Below are positions 55,603 to 64,000 of a DNA stretch of 64,000 nt, piece by piece. A program made the position numbers and the translations under genes. How positions within the stretch are numbered: position 1 is the first letter of the stretch; every line of letters begins with the position of its first letter. The stretch is from the NCBI RefSeq assembly GCF_004664715.2, contig NC_051070.1:47750456-47814455 (forward strand). Reading direction: 5' to 3'. The notes beneath the pieces are model-generated. The model worked only from the letters and a program-made list of their open reading frames with translations, was not told the DNA's origin and ran no database searches. Origin of the DNA: Peromyscus leucopus. Taxonomy: Eukaryota; Chordata; Mammalia; Rodentia; Cricetidae.

Positions 55603-57000
55603 TAAATGCCCAATGCCATTTATTGAAGGAGGGAGGAGGTCTTGAATACAGGCTTACAGCACAATGGGAGAACCCCAGAGGGCAGAAGTTCGCTATAGAT
55701 GTTTTACAATCTTGCATCTAAGCTATTAACGCCCATTATGCAGGATACATAGACAAGGAACTTCCCTTAAGCATTCAGGAGCGTGAAACCCGGGAGGGAA
55801 TTAGCATAGGGAGGATATCAAGGTCAAGGTCAGCAAGCAAGGCAACAGTTATCCAAAATGGGGCCAGGGCCCTACATGTCCCCCTTAGTAAAATAAATGA
55901 GCTTCTGACTTAGGTTGCATGGGACATCAGCAGGTCACCTTACTGGTCATGGAGACGCCTGCCCAGGCCACACAGGTGTTCTGCCTTAGGTTGGTGAGTG
56001 CCCCCCAGGCATTACCCGTCTCTGAATATTCATTATCATACAGACTCAATCCTGTGTCAGCTGCAGAGTTAACTGCTGCCAAAGATCTCAAAGTGGCACT
56101 GGGCTTGCAATCTGTGTGTTCGTCACAGAAAAAAACCAATAGAAGTCCTAACCCACCCATAACCAGTAGGCTAAAGGTACTGGAAGCTCTTGGTGGTCTC
56201 AGCTATGATTCAGTGTCCATTAGCCACGAACCTGGTCCATACCAGATACACAGTAAAGATCTGCAAGAACACATTTATATTAACTTTCACAAAATGATTT
56301 CTAAGCTGTTAATATTGTCAGTGACGCCATGATGGAGGGGCAGAATTGGCCCATCTGCTAGCTGCATGGCTATTACCAAAGACAGCCCATAAAGCTCCCC
56401 AAGAAGTTGTTTGGACTTGTGCTTTATACAATGCTCACAACATGTACGTGTCCACCGTTGGAAAATTCGGGTATGGCAAAGCCAACAGGTAGAAGAAGAT
56501 GGCTCTGACTGAAGAAGTAGTTGCCCATAGATCCCAAGAGGAGGGACAGTGCCATGCACAGCCTCCTGGGGAAGATCAGGGTCAGTCAAGAGGTAGAGAG
56601 AGAGGAGAGCATAGGCCTGGGTCTTGAGTGTGTTTGCCACAAAATAGGCAAGGCAAGGCATGGTAAGTGAGCTTCGGACTGGCTAACTTCACTGATTTCA
56701 GAGGCTCTCTCTTGCCATCTGATACCTGGTCTGTGGTATTGGGTGTTGTCAGATGGTGTCTCATACTGTGGATCTCTGCTGGGACCCAGTCTCCAGACAC
56801 TGCAAGAATCAGCAAATCCCCAGATATCCCAGTGCCAGAACTACAGGAAAAAAAGGAGGGGCAGGGCTAATCTGTGCACAGCGACCCTGCTGAAGTGAAA
56901 AGGGACATCTTGGTCTCTTGGGATTTATGGAAAACTGAGGCTTACATGGCCTTTGTTTATAAGCGTCGAAGTGGCTTTATCACATGTCTGGGGGGTGGAA
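55603..57000 (-). mobile_element. ERV-derived repeat block
   Basis: The left end has a reversed polyadenylation signal (CCATTTATTGAAGG). The run GGGGCCAGGGCCCTACATG and the following sequence are familiar from rodent endogenous-retrovirus repeats. Two minus-strand open frames (77 and 124 codons) are interrupted relics without recognised catalytic motifs. The right boundary is uncertain and the family unnamed. Confidence 0.45.
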
Positions 57001-57004
57001 GTTG

Positions 57005-57750
57005 AGAACACAACCCGAGCTGTGTTTGGAACCCTAAGCAGTTTCCATGACATCTCCTTGAAGACCCCACAAGGACTTTCTGCATCATTAGACGCAAACA
57101 ACACAGCCTTGGTGGCACATAACTATGTAGTCTGCCAAAAGATGAGAGAGCTGCATGTCTCCCAAGGGTAAGTGTCATCATATGTACATTTGACTGCAAA
57201 AAATTAGATTTTATAAAATAAGTAACACAGATCTGTCAGAAGGGATGAAAGGGGGACAATTTTCTTCTGCGTTCACTGTCAGCTATAAAGTAGCTCACAT
57301 TGCAGGGAGAGAGCAGATTGTGGTGAGATAAGGATGTGCAATGATCGGCTGCCGCATGTCCCTGTGCAGATCCGACTGGGGGGGGGGGCTGTCATACTAA
57401 GTGCCGTGAAATGGTCCCTAGCACGTTGTGGGGAGCTGGTGGGTCAGCAGGGGAAGACTGATACTCTTGAAGCCTGTGGTGAGCACACCGAGCTTTGTCA
57501 TAGTAGATGCATTGGTGCCACATTCACTAAAAGTCAAGTTCAGAGGGACCTAGTGCTCCCTGAGAAATGTGGGGGCCATCAGCTGCTCGTCCTCTGGACT
57601 TTTCTATAATTCTTCAGCCTGTGGATCACTTAAAGAAAATTGAGTACTCAGGCAAAAATGAAGCCTGTCTCAATATGCCCCACAGAACTAAGGAGCTGTG
57701 AGCAAGACACAAAGAGATCCCCTAAAATGTTGGTGTCCAGAAGGCCCTTG
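57005..57750. other. No gene or repeat recognised
   Basis: Contains a G9 run near 57380. A 91-codon plus-strand frame has no recognisable product. Confidence 0.35.
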
Positions 57751-57754
57751 CATA

Positions 57755-57985
57755 AATTTTTCTAAATTTATTTCTTTATTTTTTCTTTATTTCTGAGAAT
57801 TTCATAAGATATACTACTAAATATCACATAGGTCCCCATTCCCCCTCTCCAACTCCCCCCATATTTCCCCTAACATGTCTCCATCTCAACTTCATGTCTT
57901 TTTTTAAAAAATAACCTATTAAGTCCAGTTAGTGATGTTCATACGTATGTGAGTATATGGCCATGCACCAGCGCAATTTTATTCA
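57755..57985 (-). repeat. Probable LINE-1-derived fragment
   Basis: TTTCTTTATTTCTGAGAATTTC and AATAACCTATTAAGTCCAG followed by GATGTTCATACG are the style of rodent L1 (Lx) 3' sequence. Confidence 0.4.
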
Positions 57986-58085
57986 GACTCTAAATCTTCA
58001 AAACATTCCAATGAGCCCTAGATTGAATAATCAAAATAAAACCATATAAAATCAATCACTGGAGTCTTTAGGACGAGATACATAC

Positions 58086-58138
58086 ATGATGATGATGATG
58101 ATGATGATGATGATGTGATGGTGATGGTGATGATAGCA
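58086..58138 (+). repeat. (GAT)n microsatellite
   Basis: About 10 GAT units, then GATGGT variants. Confidence 0.95.
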
Positions 58139-58139
58139 A

Positions 58140-58980
58140 AGGCAAGATTCACCAAAATTCTGGAGAATGTTTATTTCTTAGAAGTGCAGGAAACTTTCAA
58201 ATGTGTTAGCAAATTCTTTCAGTCACGTGACCCAAGGGTTCTGTATGGATTAAAGAATAGTCCCTGGGGTGCTTCCTGATCATGCTCCACGTGTGTACCA
58301 CTGGTGGAAACACAGTGCTTCACTGTGGGGACTCCCCAGCCATCTGAACGGCTAACTTTGGGATTGGAAAAATAATATTCAGAATCTATTTTTGCTTCAA
58401 AATGTTTTGATCGTAGAAATTCTTTATATACGTACTCAGACCTATCAGTCTAATAACAAAAGGATGTTTATTCAGTGATGGAAATAAGTGTAGCTAGTGG
58501 TAATACTGTTGAGGCCGATCCAAGGCTTTCTCAGAGGCCCTGGTGAAAGGACAAAGGGGACCTAGTTATTTCTTGACCAGGGGCAGACTTGGCGGGGTCC
58601 AGTCTGGAGCTTCCGCCATTGCCTCCAAGGAGTGAAGGTTTCAGTTCCTGGAACTTGGCTTTTTCCGGGCTAGGAGACTTGGAGTTACACACCCCACGGC
58701 TGTTTTGTGCTCAGTCTCTGATACCCTTGAGAAATCCTGTGCGACATGGTTTGATTTGCTTCCTACTGACTTCACTTCATTGTGTGCTAGCTTTCTGCTG
58801 GCTCCGTCCCATTCCCCACCCCCAGACAGTACATAAGATGCTGCACTTCTTAACGAGCTTGCTTGACATAGACATAGCTTGTGTAAGACCTTCGACCCTG
58901 GATTTCTATCTCCTTTATCTTCTCATCTCTTAGCCTCCCACTAGGGACACTGTCACTGAAGAGTGACCTGGTCCAGATCA
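58140..58980. other. No gene or repeat recognised
   Basis: Unique sequence. The 114-codon plus-strand frame at 58589-58933 has a hydrophobic patch but no family or splice context. Confidence 0.35.
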
Positions 58981-59078
58981 ACTAACAATTAGTTAGTATG
59001 AATAATTGCTGTTTATATGATGCTCAGTGTGAGAAAAGTGTTTGTCCAAGTTCTTTTCTTGTTTTAATTTGTTTGTTC

Positions 59079-59081
<3 letters not shown>

Positions 59082-59124
<43 letters not shown>
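59082..59124. repeat. (GT)n microsatellite
   Basis: About 21 uninterrupted GT units leading into the SINE at 59125. Confidence 0.97.
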
Positions 59125-59402
59125 ATATGTCTGTGTAGCTGCAAGAGGATGTGGAGGCCATATGTCAGACACCTCAGGAGTCCCTCTTCCTGAACCGTAC
59201 ACTTTTTTTTTTTTTGAGACAGCATCTCTCACTGGGACCTAGGGATAACAGCTTAAGCTAGGCTGTCTGGCCAGCAAACTTGAGCCCTTGGATTAGAAAT
59301 GTGGTCCACCATGCCTGGCTTTTCAATGGGTTCTGAGGACCAAACTCAGGTCCTCATGCTGTGCAGCAAGCTCTTCTATAACTGAGCCTCCTCCCCAGTC
59401 CC
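59125..59402 (-). repeat. B4/RSINE-like SINE
   Basis: GTGGAGGCCATATGTCAGAC, GAGACAGCATCTCTCACTGG, GGTTCTGAGGACCAAACTC and a reversed tRNA-like head. Confidence 0.65.
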
Positions 59403-59407
59403 TGCCT

Positions 59408-59575
59408 TGTTTGTTCCTCACTACTATCCCACAGAGGTAGGTAATCGTCTTGCTTCTTCACAGCTGAGAACAACTGACGTTAAGCAACTTGCCCACGTGT
59501 CCTTATGAAGCTAGTAAGTGATGGAGTTGGACTGCTACTTGTCAGTGTGGCTCCAGCACGCACACTTAGGATCCC
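59408..59575 (-). repeat. MIR SINE
   Basis: CCCACAGAGGTAGGTAATC, TTAAGCAACTTGCCCACG and GCTAGTAAGTGATGGAGTTGG. Confidence 0.72.
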
Positions 59576-59818
59576 GTGCTGGTGGAAACGGGGGCGTGGT
59601 GGAAGGGCAGTGCTGCCCTTACGTGCACCTGTTACTTCTCAGTCTGCAATGATGTCTATCGGTCTTCTCTGCAGGGAGCTTTGGCGTATTGGGCATGAAA
59701 AGTCATGGACTCCAGAGTCATAGGCAGCATTTGAATTCAAGCAGGTTTGAGCAAAGAGTCTGGGTCTTCATAGGGCAGTTCTTTAGAGCTGGGTGTTATC
59801 ATGGACACCAGGAATCTT

Positions 59819-59922
59819 TTTTAAATATATATTTCTTTATTATTAAGAAATTTTCTAGTCATTTTACATACCAATCCAAGATCCCCTCCCCTCCCTCCGC
59901 CTTACCCCCCCCTCCCCAAACA
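59819..59922 (-). repeat. 5'-truncated LINE-1 3' end with 15-bp target-site duplication
   Basis: A 104-bp insert (T-rich start, ATTAAGAAATTTTCTAGTC, C-rich end) flanked by identical GACACCAGGAATCTT at 59804-59818 and 59923-59937. Confidence 0.8.
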
Positions 59923-60089
59923 GACACCAGGAATCTTAGGCATCTGCCACTCCTCAGAATCAGAGACCACACTGGTGGAAGTATCCTGTGGTCTCTAAAC
60001 TACTGATTTCCTTGCTTGTTCCTCTCAGGATTAAAAACATGGCTACAAAGTAAATTTGTTCAAGTGTGAGCATGTTGCAGTAAGAAAAC

Positions 60090-60275
60090 CCCTCATAAGC
60101 CAGCGAGATGGGTATGGGTGCTTTGCCACCAAGTCTGAGGACCCGAGTTCAATCCCTGGCACCCACATGATGGAAGGAGAGAACCACCTTCAGCTAGTTG
60201 TCCTCTGATCTCTATGGCACATATGTGCCAAACATATATACACTCAGGCACACTAAATAAATAAATGTAAAAACC
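60090..60275 (+). repeat. B3 SINE
   Basis: GCCACCAAGTCTGAGGACC, GAGTTCAATCCCTGGCACCC and AATAAATAAATGTAAAAA. Confidence 0.85.
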
Positions 60276-60279
60276 ACAT

Positions 60280-61085
60280 AATTCATGAGCTCAAACCAGT
60301 ACATGTCCGTATTCCACTCAACCATAGGAGACCAGAAAGAGCTGGCACACAGCAGTGGTGACCTCTTATTTTTCAGTCTGAATAAGGATGGGGAAAAGGG
60401 TTTCAGAAAACAGTCAATGTACTAATCATTTTGAAAAAATAGCTTGTTTCTCGTTGCTTGAGGAGGCACCAGGTGACAGAGAACAGGTGGAGAAACCAGG
60501 CCTGAGTCTTGACTGTGGTTCTCAGGGGCAGTTAAGGAGAGCAGGGCAGCCGCGTGCCCTGAGGTCTTCCAGAAAGTGAACAAGGATCAGTGCCAGCCAG
60601 CCTTTATTGCATCTGACTTACATACATTAGATCAGGAAGCACTCAATGGAGCTGTTCTCTTGATTTCAATGACTCCTTAATCCATTTCTTTCTCTGTATC
60701 TCTCCTCCCCAGTCTACTGAGGTCCTGAGACTGTTAACAGTGAGGCTGTTATGTTGGCAGGAGACCAGTCATTGGGAAGTGTTTATTTCCCTGTGATTTA
60801 AAAGGTTGAATGAATCCATGACGCCAAGGGATTGAGGAGCAAAGATGTGCTTGCAAACATGTTGTGTTCATTTGTTGATGATGCTTTTGCAAAAGGGGGT
60901 TTCCAGGTGGTTCCTTTCTTATCTCTCAGCCATAGAGTGTTTAACCTTTGCACAGTTTCTGGTGTGTGGGGGATGGAGCTCTTCACCAGAAACTTTATGT
61001 TAAATGTGATTCTGAAGTGACCAGGAGTAGCAGCAGAGATAAAGAGATCTGCCACTTCTCTTTAGTGTGACTGATTGTGGGGAAA
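60280..61085. other. No gene or repeat recognised
   Basis: Unique sequence; short frames only. Confidence 0.4.
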
Positions 61086-61087
61086 TG

Positions 61088-61350
61088 CTTGTGATGGCTA
61101 ATGTTATCTACTTGATGGCATTTAGAATAAACCTCTGGGGATGTCTCTGAGGGAGTTTCTCGACCCAATCTAACTATGATCAACACCATACCACGGGTCA
61201 AGATCCAGTATGGACTATGATGCAATGTGGCCTCAAGCTTCTGCCACTGTGCTTGTCCGCCATGATGTACTGTACCCTGGGACTGTGAGCCAAGACAAAC
61301 CTTTCTTAAGTTGCTTTTCTTGGGTATTTTGTCACAGCGGTGAGTACAAT
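61088..61350 (+). repeat. Old rodent repeat
   Basis: GATGGCTAATGTTATCTAC start, GACTGTGAGCCAAGACAAACC and CTTAAGTTGCTTTTCTTGGG end. Related to 40640 and 49868. Confidence 0.55.
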
Positions 61351-61404
61351 GCTGAACTGAAAATGTGGCTGATCTTGGTATGTTTTCTACAAGGAAGAAG
61401 AGGA

Positions 61405-61478
61405 GAAGGAATTGATTTTGGAGTCACATAGATGTGGGGTCAAATCCTACGATGTTGGGCAGATCCATTTCTCCTTCC
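61405..61478 (+). repeat. MIR fragment
   Basis: TTTTGGAGTCACATAGATG and GGGTCAAATCCTACG are the MIR left half. Confidence 0.5.
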
Positions 61479-61799
61479 TTCATGAACTTATGGTTAACAA
61501 GTACTCAGGAAGTTGGTCCCTTTAAGCATACATGAAATAAAGAATGCAGAGTCCTCCACAGCCTGGTCTTTCATTTTGATGATAGTAAAGTCATAGTAGC
61601 TCTGTTTGGGACACATGTGTACATGACCACCTCCTTCCCTTCAAGGAACCATAATTAACATTTCAGCATATGGGATAAACATAGGGCTCCATAAATACAC
61701 ACAGCTCACCAGAACAAAGGACTTTCAGTGCAAGATAGGCCATAGTAGCCCACGGTGGGCTTCAATGTTGGAACAGCTGAATTATATAAACTACAACTC

Positions 61800-61968
61800 A
61801 CTGGGCTGGGCAAGTGGCTGAGTGGGTTAGAGTGATTTTTTTCGAAGCCTGACAACCTGAGGTTGATCCCTGGGACCTACATAGTAGAAGAAGTCAAGCC
61901 AATACTGAAGGATGTCTTCTGACCTAAACACACATACTGTGGCACTTGTACAGCCACCCCCACCCCCA
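61800..61968 (+). repeat. B3 SINE
   Basis: GGGCTGGGCAAGTGGCTGAG, TTGATCCCTGGGACC and GATGTCTTCTGACC, ending in microsatellite. Confidence 0.82.
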
Positions 61969-61970
61969 CA

Positions 61971-61975
61971 CAGAC

Positions 61976-62038
<63 letters not shown>
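61971..62038 (+). repeat. (CAGA)n(CA)n compound microsatellite
   Basis: About eight CAGA units followed by about 18 CA units. Confidence 0.97.
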
Positions 62039-62040
<2 letters not shown>

Positions 62041-62447
62041 AATAGCATGATTTAAAAAAGAAAAAGACTTTTTAAAAAACAGGAAGGGCAGAGAGTTCAA
62101 CCCAAGTAAAAACTTTCATTCCATTGTTGTTGAAGAGAAACAGATATGTAAATGCTGTGGGAATATACTTGCTGCATTTTCTAGAAAAACGATTTAAGTC
62201 ACATTTGTTATTAGCGTGAAAGGTGTAACAATGACATTCGGTTGAAGCAGATACACGTGTCCTCAGTACACCAGCAAATCTCCAAGAATTAGACAGACAC
62301 CAAAGTGAAAGCCCCTTAAACTCTGTTGACTGAGACCCCCTAACAAAGAGCAAATCTACTGTCCTGGTAGTCCCTGTCTTTCTCCTCGTCTACAGCTGTG
62401 GATGGGTGTCCCTCTCCCTGATAGAGAACAAAGTCTTGATATCGACA

Positions 62448-62448
62448 T

Positions 62449-62498
<50 letters not shown>

Positions 62499-62546
62499 AC
62501 CTATCTATATATCATCTACCTATCTATCTATCTATCCATCTATCTA
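62448..62546 (+). repeat. (TATC)n microsatellite
   Basis: About 13 TATC units, then interrupted TATC/TACC units. Confidence 0.97.
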
Positions 62547-62549
62547 TGG

Positions 62550-63930
62550 TCATGGTAGAGATGGCTCACATGGCTAGATACTCCTAGGATTTTCTTCCTG
62601 AAAAATCACCCGAATCAAAGTCCCTAGAGATGTCATCCAGGAGTTTTGACAACTTCCAAAAGATCCTAATGTTTAAAAACCAACAACTTAGTGTTTGAAA
62701 TGGTTTCTGAAGGCCATTGCCCACAGAGAGGAGCCTCATATCCTGGAAGGCTTATGAATCAGGGGTGGGTTTGTAGAACTTCTGGGAACCTAAGTAGGTG
62801 CCCAATTCCCTCAGTTTTCTACTCAATTTCCCAATAAGCCTCACAAACAAGAACATTTGCAGAGGCATCTCCTGCTTTTCTCTTTCTATCTTTCTTGTAC
62901 TTTCTGTAGGTTAACATTAAAACCTCACAGGCTGAGATCTTTCCTCTAACTAATGGTAACTCTTTACTCTGTCTGTCCTTCCTTGTGTTTAGCTATCAGA
63001 GGGCAGAGTGTGTCTACTTCACTGGGCTCTCACAGACCCTTGGAGGAGATAAGCTTGGTCAGAGTCTCCTGATCCACGCCTTATGGGTCTGCTGCCAAAG
63101 GGGAGGAATCCTAGGTCTCGAGCTGAAAGTTAGATGTCCTTTTACCTAACTTCCTTGGTTAAAGGCTTCATATCTTTAGGGGGAGCTGCTTGGGCTGTCA
63201 ATCACCTGTAAACTCCCAGCATCCTCCAGGAGGGCTAGCCCTAGGCTATCTCCTTAGGAGGCAGTGTCCATGCTGTTTAACTGCCTGGTGGACATATGCT
63301 CATGGATTGTTAGCAGGTATTTCTAACTTAACAGGTCTCAGCAGTACTTCTTGTCTTCTCTCATCTATTCCAGAGCAGTCCAAAACTTTGGGGTGCCCCT
63401 TAATGCCATCCTCTCAAACACTCCATATCTAATCCACGAGTTCTCACGGCCTATCTTTGAGGCCTATCTTGAGGCTGACCACATTGCTGTATCTGTGTGA
63501 ATGGTTCCCTGTCCTGGCCTCCATTTCCTCTCCTGCTCCTCTGTAATGGCCTTGTAAGTGGTCTCCTTCATCCTACTCTTCCCTCCTCTCTAGTCTGTCC
63601 CTAGTAAGGCAGACGAGGTAATTTTCTGAGAATCTGTTAGATTATGTGGTGCCTTAAAGAACAGTAACTTCATCTCCCCCTCATTTTCCAGAATAAACTT
63701 AGAACCCCAGGCCCTTTTATGTGCTCTCTTCCATCTGCCCCAAAACACTGGTGTCTGTGTTGTTCATTCATAAAGCCAGGGACCTCTCCTAGGATGCAGC
63801 TGTGCTCAGGCTGGCACACATCTTTCCTTCAGTGGTTCTACGGGAAACTCCATTCCTTTACTTCTTCATTCATCATTTCCATCAAATTTCATCCTTCAAT
63901 ATTTAATTCAAACTCTACAATCACACTGGT
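62550..63930. other. No gene or repeat recognised
   Basis: Unique sequence at the right end. The 80-codon plus-strand frame at 63190 has no recognisable product. Confidence 0.4.
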
Positions 63931-63931
63931 G

Positions 63932-64000
63932 TTTTTTGTTTGTTTGTTTTTCTGTGTTGCTTTGGTCCTGTCCTGCATCTCGCTCTGTAGACCAGGCTGG
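63932..64000 (-). repeat. B1 SINE, cut by the window end
   Basis: A (GTTT)n stretch, then TTTCTGTGTTGCTTTGG and GTAGACCAGGCTGG: the reversed right part of a B1. Confidence 0.88.

Noticed and set aside
61967..62040. CRISPR-like short regular repeats
   Set aside because: Plain microsatellite without spacers. CRISPR arrays do not occur in mammalian nuclear DNA.
35396..64000. Siah3, expected downstream of Cby2 by synteny
   Set aside because: No frame resembling its zinc-binding or SINA domain was found. It probably lies beyond the window.

Overview
This is ordinary intergenic and intronic DNA from a muroid rodent nuclear genome, most likely a cricetid (deer-mouse, vole or hamster group). B1 and B2/B3 SINEs, an ID element, MT-type MaLR LTRs and long (CA)n, (GA)n and (GAAA)n microsatellites are everywhere. 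Several very fresh B1 copies carry a variant (CTACCAAGTGAGCTCC...GGCGCAAAGCTACAC) that differs from the common mouse B1; placing the species in Cricetidae from this is an inference. There are no bacterial-type genes, and almost all other open reading frames are short chance frames in repeats.

One protein-coding gene can be recognised with confidence: Cby2 (chibby family member 2, formerly Spert), on the plus strand. It has three coding exons: 26009-26083, 26362-26442 and 34205-35395. They splice in phase to a 448-residue coiled-coil protein, with a polyadenylation signal at 35551. A 278-bp first intron is followed by a 7.8-kb second intron. Two short upstream ORFs precede the start codon, and the second ends in TGATG, overlapping the main ATG by one base.

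Layout. 0-2.4 kb: the 3' end of an old class II endogenous retrovirus (integrase remnant, degenerate interior, polypurine tract, LTR) with a B1 and a B2 inserted. 2.6-6.3 kb: unique sequence, then LTR-like fragments and a (GA)n tract. 6.3-25 kb: mostly repeats, including a muroid LTR-like family in four copies, a processed retrocopy with 16-bp target-site duplications (17989-18826), and an ancient L1M split by a younger repeat (23.35-24.29 kb). 25.3-35.6 kb: Cby2. 35.6-44 kb: SINEs, MaLR LTRs, and at 41.0-42.7 kb a three-layer nest (B1 inside ERV inside an older rodent repeat) whose B1 contains a (GCC)18 expansion. 44.2-46.3 kb: an interstitial telomere-like block and an inverted pair of MT-type elements. 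46-52.7 kb: SINEs and MaLR LTRs. 52.9-55.3 kb: a repeat-poor, AT-rich stretch that looks like conserved non-coding DNA, with an MIR. 55.6-57 kb: an ERV-derived block. 57-64 kb: L1, MIR, B3 and microsatellites, ending in a truncated B1.

Repeat names come from recalled consensus features, not from a masking run. Where the family name is uncertain this is stated.
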